From positions 39,396,348-39,460,347 of the forward strand of contig CM035807.1 of assembly GCA_020466095.1 (NCBI GenBank): a stretch of 64,000 bases of DNA, written 5' to 3'. Made by a program: the position numbers and the translations under genes. Below the pieces are notes generated by a model, which did not search any database, was not told the DNA's origin, and saw only the letters and a list, made by a program, of their open reading frames with translations. Each line of letters starts with the position of its first letter. Position 1 is the stretch's first letter. This document shows positions 23,475 to 34,600 of this stretch, piece by piece. The DNA is from Chlorops oryzae. Taxonomy: Eukaryota; Arthropoda; Insecta; Diptera; Chloropidae.

Positions 23475-24047
23475 CAGTATTCCACGGATATATGCACCCC
23501 GCTTATAAGCACTCCCCGCTTATATGCACGCGAATTTGTGCCATTTTCGTACCACTTTCATATAAAAAGCCACTCTTATAGCCACTCTTCAGCACCAGCT
23601 GAAAAGCGTATGGCAACTGGGTTGTGAGAAAAGCCAAGTATGAACATAAATTTAACTTTATGTTTGATTTTTGGTTGAAAGCCAATTTTTTGTTTTTGTT
23701 TTTTTAATAAAGTTTTTTTTTAAATAAATGAAGCTCAAATTTCATATGGTACCCGAAATTTGTTTTTCGTGTATATGAGACCTGGGCAGTTTAATTACAA
23801 AATTGTAATTGATTACACACTTAATTACAATTACTTGTAATGGTAATTGAAGAATATTCAATTACAATTACTTGTAATTGTAATTGAAAAAGTTTTGTAA
23901 TTGGACTGCCCAGGTCTGGTGTATATGCAATGGTTGTGCTTAAAGCCGGGGTTTCAATATATGCACTGACCGTGCTTATAACCGGGATTTCAATATATGC
24001 ACTCTTCCTCCTGCATTTTGGACGGTGTATATATCCGTGGAATACTG
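23475..24047. mobile_element. pogo/Tigger-like MITE
   Basis: The ends CAGTATTCCACGGATATA and TATATCCGTGGAATACTG are flanked by TA (23473-23474, 24048-24049). Repeated GCTTATA-GCAC words lie inside. The CAGT start and TA target are typical of the pogo group. It starts 9 bp beyond the right TSD of the long-TIR transposon. Confidence 0.75.
23778..23918. mobile_element. Short MITE made of GTAATT/AATTAC repeats
   Basis: The ends AGACCTGGGCAGT and ACTGCCCAGGTCT sit between a perfect 9-bp repeat GTGTATATG (23769-23777, 23919-23927). The body is repeated AATTACAA and TTGTAATT words. It is inserted within the pogo-like MITE. Confidence 0.75.
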
Positions 24048-24142
24048 TAGTAATATATGTATGCTGTAGACTTTCGGCGAGGTAGGACCTATGTCGCTCG
24101 ATTTTTTCTTACTCACTGGCATTTTTAATTTTATGTGTTTGT

Positions 24143-24965
24143 TGTATCACTACAGATGCATACAATCTAATTGCGCCTGTAGTGGTGGGCAGCTCTGCCT
24201 ATGAGCATCGAGAGTACTGCTCAGCAGTATTCTTGGACGTGCAACAAGCGTTCGACAAAGTCTGGCATGACGGCTTGCTATACAAAATCCGAAGTTTACT
24301 TCCTTTAAATTTCCACGCGATCTTTGAGTCATACTTAAAACATAGAACGTTCCAACTGAAATATGATACGTTTACAACAACAAGCTTTCAAATTAATGCA
24401 GGGGTCCCTCAAGGAAGTGTTGTAAGCCTTTTCTTTATCTGTTGTATACTGCAGATATTCCTATTAGTGATCGAATAACAGCTTCAACATTCGCTGATGA
24501 CACAGTAATACTTAGCCGACGCAAGAATATAAGAGTCACAACTTCTAAGCTCCAAAATCATCTCAGCGAAATTCAAGACTGGCTGTCTAAATGGCGAATT
24601 AAAACAAATGAGCTTTATTGTCGGCATATAACATTCACGCTTAACAGAAAATCTTCTCCGGATATTTTCCTTAATAACACACGTGTCCCTCAAAGTGAAG
24701 AAGTTACTTACCTCGGAATTCACTTGGATAAACGATTGACATGGCGCAAGCATATCGGTGCCAAGTAAAACCCAAATGAAACTTAAAGCCAATAGCTTGC
24801 ACTGGTTAATTAATAATCGCTCTCCTCTTAAACTGGAATATAAAATCCTCCTTTACAAACAAGTTACAAAACCAATATGAACGTATGGTTTGCAATTGTA
24901 TGAAAATGCAAGCTATTCCAACATAGATATTCTGCAAAGAGCTCAGTCCATAATCCCAAGGACCA
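24143..24965 (+). pseudogene. jockey-group LINE reverse transcriptase relic
   Basis: Frame 24182-24478 carries the RT palm motif AVFLDVQQAFDKVWHDGLL and INAGVPQGSV. After a slip near 24440, frame 24442-24768 carries the catalytic FADDT box, then WLSKWRIKTNE and VTYLGIHLDKRLTWRKHI. Degenerate thumb-region sequence (LHWLINNRSPLKLEYKILLYKQV) continues to about 24965. The endonuclease, ORF1 and 3' end are missing. It is a 5'- and 3'-truncated, multiply broken copy. A related fragment lies at 51661-51905. Confidence 0.85.
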
Positions 24966-25309
24966 GGGCGTGCAAACGAAACAAATAACGTTCGGGTTAT
25001 AGTTTTGGTTATAAAATGATTATGATTTTTATTACGGTTTCGTTCTGAAAAAAATTATTTCGGTTTCGTTTCGTTCCGGTTACGGTTTTTCCAAGATTTT
25101 AAGAATCGTGGATAAATTTCAAGATAATAATCTCTTCCAAAAGGTGCATCTTTGGCTGAAGTTAGGACATGGTGCAAGATGTGGCTATTTTTTTTTATCG
25201 TCATTTACCATGTTTATACGACCCGCTAGATACGTGTTCACTCGACACACTTAAGTCTATCTATCTCTGTTTGCCCACACGATTTTTACTGGTGTCAAAA
25301 AAGCAGGGT
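24966..25309. other. No gene; CGGTTTCG-rich repeat
   Basis: 25000-25100 has repeated TTCGGTTTCGTT and CGGTTACGG words that may be the subterminal part of a MITE beginning near CAGGGCGTGCAAACG (24965). No partner end was found. Confidence 0.35.
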
Positions 25310-25600
25310 TGGGCATAATGCACTAAATAATAAATGCAATAAGCATTTCACTACCATTAACTCTTTAGTGGTAATGAACAAACGAGTTTCACTATCACTA
25401 AAGGAATAGTGAAAATTAAATAAAGTTTCACTATCACTAAACGAATAGTGAAAATTAAAAAAGTTTCACTATCACTAAACGTTTAGTGAAAATGAAATAG
25501 ACATACACTGTCACGATGCCTTCAGTGCTAGTGAAATAAAATTGCACTATCACTAAACGTTTAGTGCTAGTGAAAAAAATACTGGTTTTTGAGGAAGTAA
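25310..25600. repeat. Array of CACTAAA/TTTAGTG short palindromes
   Basis: It starts CAGGGTTGGGCATAATGCAC, a hAT-like terminus, and continues with at least five blocks of TTTCACTATCACTAAAC and GTTTAGTGAAAAT spaced about 40-45 bp apart (25385-25580). The opposite terminus is missing. Confidence 0.5.
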
Positions 25601-25640
25601 AATGCATTACAATTTTGTTTCAACTAATCCTTTTTAGCCT

Positions 25641-25840
25641 TAGGTAGGTAGGTTAAAGTGGCTGCCACTTAGGCCGTTAATTGGCCCATTGTGATACCAC
25701 GAGGGGTTTTCTTGTGTTTGTGTGAGTGTATGTCTTTTTATGTAGTGTGCCCCTAACATGCGATTTTTTGAAAAACCAGTGCTAGGTTTGGAACATTACA
25801 CTCCGTTTCGCCTGTACCGGGAATCGAACCTGGGCGACTG
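25641..25840 (-). mobile_element. tRNA-derived SINE, head-truncated copy
   Basis: It shares the body and the GGTAGGTAGG tail with the full copy at 27963-28203. The similarity stops at the B-box region (GGGAATCGAACCTGG), so the A-box half is absent. The hAT fragment starts immediately after. Confidence 0.8.
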
Positions 25841-25844
25841 AAAC

Positions 25845-26060
25845 AATTTTATACCTTGCTGATGATGACAGGAGTATTGAATCATTGCATAGGTTTCCTG
25901 TAGTTAAAAAAGTATTTTTGAAATACAATCCGCCGCTTCTTTCATCTGCGCCAGTAGAAAGGCTCTTTTCTTTCGCTGGAATCGTAAATCGGTCTTCGAG
26001 GCAAAACCTCAGCGATTCCAATTTCGAAATGTTGGTTTTAAATAAGGCAAATTTCTTCAC
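25845..26060 (+). pseudogene. hAT transposase C-terminal fragment
   Basis: The frame reads LADDDRSIESLHRFPVV, then LLSSAPVERLFSFAG and NLSDSNFEMLVL. This is the hAT dimerisation signature (P-SSAPVERLFS-GG...R-LSD-NFE-L-L). It is a different hAT lineage from the relic at 3425-3905. The 5' part is missing where the SINE sits. Beyond about 26060 the frame has no further similarity that I recognise. Confidence 0.72.
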
Positions 26061-26690
26061 ACATCAGCAATTCCCGCGTATAATCCACTGCTTTATCATT
26101 TCATCGAGCTTCTTATGCTCTCCAACACCGACTCAATTACATGTGATCCTACACATACATCATAAAAGCCCAGTCTTCTTAAACCGAGGCCCGTAATTAT
26201 CAAAAAATTACATTCATAAACGTTTCTATAAGTCGGAATATGCTCTGTGATATGTAATTGTGTTAAATTAGGTGTAAGATTTTAAAAATTATTGATAGAT
26301 TCCTATCCTAAAGGAGTGATCCAATAAATAATATATGTTATTATATATAATGTTTAAAAAAAATAAATTACATTTAAAGGTAATGGAAAACTTAAGGCCT
26401 TACATTTCGTATGACATCGCCGTGTTACAAATAACGTGTTATTCGATCAATACACCTCAGAAATATTATTTTTTTGCCTTACTATGCCTTACGTTTTCCC
26501 GCTGGGCTGTGGCATGGTCAATGAGGCGTCTACAGTTCAATTTTGATCACATATTATTCTAATATGCTCGAGTTCAATTCCTGTCGCGGGCGAAAAAATG
26601 CAGAAGAATGATAATATTCGAAAAAGCCAAAAAAGTTGATTGAAAAACAAGTCTTGCCAATGCTGTTTCAGAACTTTTTTTATTTATTAT
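26061..26690. other. No gene; one tRNA-like segment
   Basis: About 26505-26593 reads like a degenerate tRNA with an A-box-like TGGCATGGTCAATGAGG and a B-box-like GAGTTCAATTCC. No tail or duplication identifies a SINE. The remainder is AT-rich without domains. Confidence 0.3.
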
Positions 26691-27206
26691 TTTTATTATA
26701 TTTTATTTATTCAATTCAGTCTACTGACAGTTTATCTCACAGCCTTGTGTTACCTTATTAATTAAACAATTCAATAAGCTTAAGCCTAAATCTACCGAGG
26801 CTTACACTGAAATCTAAATTTTAAGCATATTAAATACAAACATCATAGAAGCCGATATTCGCCTATCACTCAAGGATTGCAAACCCAGCAAATTTCCGTA
26901 TAACCAAATAATTAGGGGAATTATGTGGCCAGCGCTGTCTGTTTAAAGCCAACTTGGTGAAAATCTTTTGAGCCTTTTCAATTTTGTCGGAATATTTATT
27001 ATAATAAGGATTCCAAATTAGAGAGCAGTATTCAAGAAGACTTCTTATTAGAGCAACATACAGCGACTTTAGAATTATTAGGTCTGTAAAAACGCCGGTA
27101 TTTCTTCTAATAAACCCAATCATCGAGAAAGATTTTGAGATAATATGATCAATGTGATGAGAAAAGTTTAAACTAGAATCAAATTTACCCTAAGGTCTTT
27201 GGTTAA

Positions 27207-27930
27207 GGGGACCTTCTGGTCTAGAGCACGAAAATTTAGGGTATTTTCATGATTTTTTTTTTTTGTATTAAGCCAAATAAAAAACGATTTTCTAAGTATG
27301 CAGGCTTATTATATTCTTTATTAACAAAAAATAAAAAATGTTGTTGTAATTTTTTTTTTTTTTTGGTATTTTAAAAATGGCGTTGAAGTGGACCCTCTTT
27401 GAAAAAGTACCTCCGTGGTGTGAAAGATTTTGGCAGTTCTGGTAATCGGAAAAAAAAAAAAATATGTTATTAATCAGAATGAATGCGGCTATGGCAGGAA
27501 CTAGAATAAGAAAAATTTTTTTTTAATTGACAAAATGGCGCAATTTTTTATTTCAACCATCACAAACTCCCCATTTTTTGACCATTTTTTTGATGAAAAA
27601 ATATGAAGTTCTTGAAATAAAAATTCGATTCTAGTTCGGGCCATAGCCATTGATGTTATGAATAACATATAAAAATTCCAGACAAATCGGTTCGATGGTT
27701 TTTTTGTTTTCATTCACACCAGGTCAAAAAAAGTAGTTTTGAGATAAACGCGTTCAAACTTGCTTTGATCAAGCGCACTGCCTGCTGTCTCCACCTTCTA
27801 AAAAGGCTGTAGCAAAACAAATATTGTCAATATCTTCACGAAACTTTGCCAGCATATTCTTAAAAGTCTATTCTTCCGAAATATATAAAAAAATATCAAT
27901 TTTCAAAAAATTCTAGACCAGAAGGTCCCC
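27207..27930. mobile_element. TTAA-target non-autonomous element, 724 bp
   Basis: The ends GGGGACCTTCTGGTCTAGA and its complement are flanked by TTAA at 27203-27206 and 27931-27934. Exact TTAA targets are used by piggyBac and Kolobok. No transposase is present. It lies inside LINE coding sequence. Confidence 0.85.
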
Positions 27931-27962
27931 TTAAAGTACAACGAGGTAGTATATAGGTATTA

Positions 27963-28203
27963 GGTAGGTAGGTTGAAGTGGCTGCCACTTAGGCCGTTAA
28001 TCGGCCCATTGTGATACCACGGAGGTTTTCTTGTGTTTGTGTGAGTGTATGTCTTTTTATGTAGTGTGCCCCTAACATGCGATTTTTGAAAAACCAGTGC
28101 TAGGCTTGGAACATTACACTTCGTTTCGCCTGTGCCGGGAATCGAACCTCGGAACCTGGGATCAAGAGCATAGCACGCATCCCCTACGCTATCCCAGAGC
28201 CAC
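27963..28203 (-). mobile_element. tRNA-derived SINE, full length, 241 bp
   Basis: Read on the minus strand it starts GTGGCTCTGGGATAGCGTAG. It has an A-box-like segment and a B box GAGGTTCGATTCCC, an unrelated body, and ends in a CCTACCTACC-type short-repeat tail. A perfect 12-bp duplication ATATAGGTATTA flanks it (27951-27962, 28204-28215), showing LINE-type insertion. Confidence 0.92.
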
Positions 28204-28266
28204 ATATAGGTATTAAGATTATATTCAAACTTTCCAATGTCAGATTTTTTTATGATATGATACCAC

Positions 28267-29016
28267 TAGGGATGTGCCGGATAGTGAATTTGCCGGATAA
28301 CCGGATATCGGATATCCGGTAAAAAATATGTAGCCGGATACATAGTATCCGGCCGGATATTTGAAAAATTTTTTCTCTGTTTGAAATTGTACTTTCGCTG
28401 GCCACAATTGAACAGATTGTCCGAAATAAATGATTTTCTGTCAACGCCTGGAAAACATTCGATTCCACCATTGATATTATCGATGTTTTTAAATTTCATT
28501 AAACTAAATTAATTATTTATCACAAAAAATAATAACCAAATCTAGTTTATGGTAAAAAATAGACAATCGCAATAAAAACTTGGATAATGCTTAAAATTAA
28601 AAAACAACAATCTGATTGTAAGTATCTAACTAACATCAATGTTTTTCAATTTCAAGCATTATCGAAGTTCATACTACGACCGTCTATCCTTTTCCATAAA
28701 CTACTAAGTTTGTTAGGATTTAATTTAAGTTAATTTGACTTAATTTATTTCGATCAATATCTATTAAAAGAAATTTAAAAACATCGATACCATCGATGAT
28801 AATATCGATTGCTTTTGAGCTTTAGCATAATCAGCTGTTCTGAATTAATTTGCACGTTCAACAAAAAACAAAACTCAAAGATGGACAAATCAAAGTCTGC
28901 GGTATGTATCGGTATCCGGACGGATAGTAGTGATATCCGGTGGGCTTGCCGGATATTTAAAAACCAGCCGGATACGCCGGATACCGGATAGTTACCGGAT
29001 ATCCGGCACATCCCTA
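28267..29016. mobile_element. hAT non-autonomous element, 750 bp
   Basis: The ends TAGGGATGTGCCGG and CCGGCACATCCCTA are flanked by a perfect 8-bp TSD GATACCAC (28259-28266, 29017-29024). Repeated CCGGATA words fill both subterminal regions. An inner inverted pair of ATCGATGTTTTTAAATTT (28483 and 28772) encloses AT-rich sequence related in style to the MITE at 1918. Confidence 0.92.
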
Positions 29017-29735
29017 GATACCACACAATATTTGTTAACATTCAAATGTAAATGGATTATGCTGCACCATAAAATGAACGCTTCGAGGTCCTCTTGCAAT
29101 CTTAAACAGTCAGAAGAAAATTTCATCTTTAAGAATAGTTTGACATCATCAGCGAATAGTAAGCACTTTGAGTGTTTAAAGAAGTTTGGAAGATCGTTAC
29201 TGAATAATAAGAACAACAATGGGCCACAGTGTGTCCCTTGAGGGATTCCAGATCATGCATTGATAAGAATTCTTGATTTAATAGATCCAATTTTCCCTAA
29301 CAGTTTCCGATCATGAAGAAAGTTGGATAAAAACTGTAAGAGAGAGCCACGAACTCCAAAAGAAAATAAGTTCTTTAGGAGCAATTAATGGTCAGTTTTA
29401 TCAAATTCCTTAGAAAAATCAGTATATATGACATCTAACTGCGCGTTTGACTCAAATGCATTAATAATATGATGTGGAATTATAGCAAGATTATTACATG
29501 TAGATATTCCAGGAAAAAATCCGTGCTGAAGTGGTGAAATGAAGTAGCAAACGTATGAACTTTGCCCAGATATTTGGTCAAATATTTCTATCAAGCTGTG
29601 AGCTACGACAGCTCGGGCCGGTCCTCCATTAATTAACGTAGTATATCAAATGTACTGAATTGGCCCTGTTGCCTCTACTTCGGCACTAGTTCAATCGCGA
29701 CTGTTGATTTTCGAATGGCACCTCAGAATAGAAGT

Positions 29736-29957
29736 TTACAAATCGGCAAATCGGTTCGTTTTTTTAGTGAAGACGCGGTTGCATTTTTGGCAAGCATACG
29801 GCTTTTGGCATTTATGACTTTTGATATATTTTTTATTGTACGTTTTGTTGCAAACGCTGCATGTTAACTTTAGAAAGAATTGTTTATAAATAAATTGCTT
29901 TTTATTTCTTATTGTTTTAAATTTGTTTTCTTTTTTATGCAATTTTGCAATATTCAA
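29736..29957 (-). CDS. Small Cys/His-rich open frame, uncertain
   Basis: This 73-codon frame has two CxxC units (LTCSVCNKTYNKKYIKSHKC and YACQKCNRVFTKKTN), spaced like C2H2 fingers although the second His pair is incomplete. It could be the last finger exon of a zinc-finger gene, a decayed finger from a mobile element, or chance. No promoter, intron or neighbour supports expression. Confidence 0.28.
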   Translation of the reverse strand: MNIAKLHKKENKFKTIRNKKQFIYKQFFLKLTCSVCNKTYNKKYIKSHKCQKPYACQKCNRVFTKKTNRFADL

Positions 29958-30166
29958 GTATGCAAATGTACCACTGTTCTATGAAACAAGGGAAGAACGC
30001 CCTCTATTAGCAGTGTTGAAACTTACGTTGCGCTGAAACCTTATTTTCAAACCTAACCCTTAAGAGTTTTTGGGTTTATAGTGCCCTTTAGTCTTCGCTA
30101 AGACGTATCCAAGCACTATTTCTTTGGAAACTTATCGTCGCCGTGTAATTAAATAGAAACAAAATA

Positions 30167-31456
30167 TTAGGTGTAGTAAAAAGAAATCCATTATTTTTGC
30201 ATTAAATTGAGGGCTTTATTTAAGATAGTTAGAATGACCCGATTTAGGTCAAATAGGCGCCGTTTTGTTCGATAACTTGTTGCCATTTTAAAGGTAATTT
30301 CATTATGCCTCTCTCATAGAAGCCCTCGTTCCTATTAGCAAAAAATTGAGACAGTCGAATTTCAGAAGCCTCTCTTGAAGCGAATGTTTCACCAGCAAAA
30401 TTGTTCGCCATGGACAGGAACAGATGGTAATCAATTGGTGCCAGGTCCGGACTATAAGGTGGATGCAGAAGAACCTCCCAACCAAACTCCCGGAGCTTCT
30501 GGCGAGTCACTATCGATGTGTGTGGCCTGGCGTTGTCCTGATGGAACACAATTCCTCTCCTATTGGCCAAAGCTGGCCGCTTATGGGCGATTGCTTCCTT
30601 CAGCGGTCCAATTGTTGACAGTAGAGTTCCGAGTTAAGAGTTTTGCCGTATGGGAGCAGCTCATAGTAGATAATTCCCTGCCAATCCCACCAAACACACA
30701 GCAAAACCTTCCTGGCCGTCAATCCTGGCTTGGCCACCGTTTCCGCCGGTTCACCGTGTTTCGACCACGACCGTTTTCGCTTGACGTTGTCGTAAGTGAC
30801 CCACTTTTCATCACCAGTCACCAACCGCTTCAGAAATGGGTCGATTTTGTTGCGGTTCAGCAGCGATTCGCAGATGGAAATTCGGTCTATGAGGTTTTTT
30901 TGCGTTAACTCGTGTGGCACCCATACATCGAACTTCTTTGTGTATCCAGCCTTATTCAAATGGTTCCAAACGGTTTTTTGTGCAATCTTTAGCTCTTTTG
31001 CAATCGAAACAGTGCTAACATGACGGTCGGACTCGATAATTTCCATGATTTTATGGACATTTTCGACAATTGGCCTTCCAGTGCGTGGTGCATCCTTGAC
31101 ATCGAAGTTACCGGAACGGAATCGACGAAATCAAAATTGCGCATGATTGGCTGTTACAGTATCAGGTCCATAAACGCTATTCACATTTTCAGCCGCCTGG
31201 GTTGCGTTTTCTCCCTTATCGAAGAAAAACTGTAAAATGTAGCGAATTTTCTCTTTGCTGATGTCCATCTTTGACAAGCCTCTCAAACAAAACTGAATCA
31301 ATCAATCAAAAAAAAGTGTCAAAAAAGCTTTTTTAGTAGGAACTGTCATCTTTCTAATGCCCCCTAGCGGAACACGATCGGACTTATACAACGCGAGATG
31401 CAGATAAATAACGCCATCTATTGGAAAAATAATGGATTTCTTTTTACTACACCTAA
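30167..31456 (-). mobile_element. mariner, full length, 1290 bp
   Basis: The TIRs TTAGGTGTAGTAAAAAG and complement are flanked by TA at 30165-30166 and 31457-31458. It is inserted in the 3' LTR; the intact 5' LTR shows the empty site with a single TA. This is the parent type of the deletion derivative at 7778-8462. Confidence 0.96.
30244..31268 (-). pseudogene. mariner transposase with one stop and one frameshift
   Basis: The start at 31268 gives MDISKEKIRYILQFFFDKGE, the paired helix-turn-helix N-terminus. A TGA replaces the Trp codon in the QFWFRRF segment (about 31128-31131). The linker WVPHEL, first Asp in TGDEKWVTYDN and second Asp in FHQDNARPHTS are present. The third Asp, in YSPDLAPIDYHLF, is 34 residues after the second, as in DD34D mariners. 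A 1-nt loss near 30602, just after CQQLDR, shifts the frame. The C-terminus ends EQNGAYLT. The GDEKW and RPHTS motifs point to a subfamily other than irritans, possibly mellifera-like. It is inactive as it stands but only lightly damaged. Confidence 0.93.
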
Positions 31457-31672
31457 TACTTTTTGTACTTTTATTAACTAGATGCTGATTGATTATTATT
31501 AAAGAAAACTATTTTACGAGAGAGGCGTGATCTGTATATCCAGAAGAAACCGGAAGTAGTTAAGATCGTAGATGTATCAGAAAAGACATCAGCTGTTTAG
31601 AGCGGGACAGTGGCTGTCGCTTAATATTGTGTACTTCCTCTGGGGATGGTTGCCAGACTGAGGTCCGCCACA

Positions 31673-31686
31673 TCTAGCCCCCTCCA
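31673..31686 (-). other. Polypurine tract
   Basis: On the coding strand GGAGGGGGCTAGA sits directly before the 3' LTR start TGTGGCGG. This is the expected place for plus-strand priming. Confidence 0.85.
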
Positions 31687-31696
31687 GAGTCAACGC

Positions 31697-34600
31697 CTAT
31701 GTTAGGTGTAGACGGTTTGGGAAATGGACTCTTCGCCCGGAACGGGTAGTTGTATGTTGTGAATGTGGCGATGATGCGGTTTCTTTTGTAGTTTGATGAT
31801 TCGCGCCGGTTGTCGGTTGCGTATATTGGTTGTTAGGCGAATAATTATCCGAGTCGATTGAAATAGGAGTTTTATCTTCTACGAAAGCTGCTTTCAGCCT
31901 ATCGATAGAGACGATTTTTTGTTTTCCATTTACCGACACCTTAAAGAACTTTTCGTATCGATTTATTATTTTAAAAGGACCCTCGTATGGTTGCTGTAGT
32001 GGTGATAAAACGGTGTCGTTGGGAATAAAAACTTGGTCGGAATCGCCTAGCTCTTTTTGAACAAAAAATTTTGTTTTCCCGTGATATGATGTAGTTGTTG
32101 GTCGGATCTTGTTCATTGTTTGACGAAAATTGCGAATGAAGTCGGTTTCATTTTCAGTTGGTTTATGTTCTATAAAAAATTCTGAGGGCAAACGCAAAGT
32201 CTTGCCATATACCATCTCAGCTGGAGTTGCTTTAATGTCTTCCTTAAAAGTTGATCGAATTCCTAGCATAATTAAAGGTAGTTCCGATGACCAATCGTCG
32301 TTATTTTTGCACTTTAGCGATGCCTTGATGACTCGATGGAAACGCTCAATGAGTCCGTTTGCTTGCGGGTGATATGCAGTCGTTCTGATGTGTTTTGCTC
32401 CGGTTTTTTGACTGAGCTGTTTCATTATCTGACTCTCAAACTGCCTGCCCTGGTCTGTTGTTATTTTAAGTGGAGTCCCGAAACGTTGTATCCAACCTTC
32501 AACGATCGCTGTTGCTACCGTTGCTGCTCGAATGTCTTTTAATGGTATCGCTTCTGTCCAACGGGTGAAACGGTCAATGATGGTGAGTATATAACGGTTG
32601 TCCTTTGATGGAGGAAGAGGTCCCACTATGTCCACGTTAATGTGTTCGAAACGCGTTTCGGTGGCTGGATATTTGGAAACCGGTGCATAATTATGGCGTT
32701 GGATTTTTGATCGCTGGCAATCGATGCACTGTTTTGCCCAAGTAGATATGTCGGTGTTCATCTTTGGCCAGATGAATTTTGCCCCAATCAGTTTCTTAGT
32801 GGACCTAATTCCGGGGTGAGATATGTTGTGGATGGCTTTGAAAACGGTCTTTCGATGGTGTAAGGGTACAAAAGGTCGTGCGTCATTACCTTTCAGATGA
32901 CAGTATATCTTTCTAGATGAATTAAAAAGTGGGAAAGGGGTCAAAACAATACTTATATTCGAATTCCCTTTAATTATGGCTTGCGTTTCCTCGTCTTTTT
33001 CTTGCGCGTCTGCCAGAAGTTTGTAGTCTATTGAGGCACGTGCCACTTCTTCTATGCGAGAGAGAAAATCTGCTACAACATTCTCTTTACCTTTTATGTA
33101 TCGTACATCTGTAGTAAAAGTGCTTATGTATTGGAGTTGTTCTCTTTGCAGAGGTTCGGCTTTTTCTAATTTTTGCTTGAAAGCGAAAATAATCGGTCGG
33201 TGATCGGTATAAATAATAAGTTGCCGTCCGTCGATTTGACTCTCGAAATATTTAACGCCTTTGTATATAGCAAGCAACTCACGTCTATAAGTACTCCATC
33301 CCTTCTGTTGATCGCTTAGTTTTTTTGAGTAGAACCCTAATGGTTGAAAACCGTTGTCGACTATTTGGTGGAGGCAGCTACCGATACAGGTTGATGAAGC
33401 GTCGGAGGTTAAAACGAGTGTTGCGTTCTCTGCCGGATATGCCAGAAGTGTTGCGTTGGCTAAACTTTCCTTGAAATTCTTGAAGGCCATCTCTGCTTCT
33501 GGGGTCCACTCGATCTGCCTTTTATCGTTTTTTACGTTCCCAGGTATTACTGCTTGTAGCGCGTCTTGGGTGTGAGCTGCGTTTTTAAGAAAACGGCGGT
33601 AAAAATTTGCCATGGCGACGAAACGTCGTAAATCCTTCACTATAGCTGGTTTCTTGTACTGTGCGATCGCTTGGACTTTCTCTGGTAGAGGTGAAATGCC
33701 ATTGGGTTTTATTAAATGTCCTAGGAACTTTACTGTCGATTGGCCAAAAATGCATTTTTCTCGATTTATTGATAGACCGGCTTCCTGAAGTCGCTGGAAA
33801 ACGACTTGCAGGTGTTCCAAATGTTCGTCTTCGTTTGATGACGCCACGAGTATGTCATCTAGGTACGGCACGACAAAAGGGAGTCCTCTGAATATCTGGT
33901 CGATTAACCTCTGGAAGGTTTGGCCAGCGTTGCATAACCCAAACGTCATCCTAGTGAACTCGAATAAGCCAAATGGGGTTATTATGGCCGTTTTTGGAAT
34001 GTGCGGAGGATATACAGGTATCTGGTGATAAGCTCGTTCCAGGTCGACTGTGGAGAAAACTTTTTTTCCTCTTAGAACATGGTGAAAAGTTTGAATATTT
34101 GGGAGAGGATACTTATCTTTTTCCGTAACGGCATTAAGTCCTCTATAGTCGCCACAGGGTCTCCAGGTGTTTCCTTTTTTACGAACCATATGAAGCGGTG
34201 CTGCCCACTGACTTTTTGATGGTCGGCAAATTCCTTTCTTCATGAGATACTCGAATTCCAACTTGGCTGCTTTTAGTTTTTCAGGATTTAACTGTCTAAC
34301 CTTTGCTGCTACAGGCGGTCCGTGCGTGATGATATGATGACTTGTCATATCTTCTGAGGCAAAGTTGGTCGATGATGGTATAATTTTATTCTCGGGAAGT
34401 GTCAAAATATCTTTGAATTGGCTGAGCAATCGTGTGTAATTATTGCCGGTTTCTATAATTTTGATGCTGTGATCTTTCGTCAGTTTGACTTCGCCCTTTG
34501 TTGAAAGGAATGTTTTTTTATCGAGAAGGGTGCCGTCGGCTAAATCAACTAATAGCTGAAAGTGACGGAGGAAATCCGCTCCAATTATTGGCGTAGAGAC

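Larger units (their letters stand above)
26691..29640 (-). pseudogene. LINE reverse transcriptase relic split by three insertions
   Basis: Minus strand, 5' to 3'. 29594-29385 has the palm region (LDVIYTDFSKEFDKTDH). 29219-29025 has a PQG-like box and the catalytic LLFADDVKLF, then WCSIIHLHLNVNK. Short pieces follow between the insertions. 27180-26866 carries LNFSHHIDHIISKSF and MIGFIRRNTGVFTD, ending with LLEYCSLIWNPYY. With the elements at 28267-29016, 27963-28203 and 27207-27930 and one copy of each TSD removed, the pieces meet in order. Two or three 1-nt slips remain. The type is an insect R1/I/jockey-group LINE; the clade is not fixed. Endonuclease and ORF1 are missing. Confidence 0.82.
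30077..31672 (-). repeat. 3' LTR, interrupted by mariner
   Basis: Identical to the 5' LTR except for one base in the terminal TATAGTGCCC (TATGGTGCCC in the other) and the mariner at 30167-31456. On the coding strand it starts TGTGGCGG. Confidence 0.95.

Noticed and set aside
30375..30908. 177-codon plus-strand frame
   Set aside because: It is antisense to the mariner transposase; the minus strand carries the DD34D motifs.
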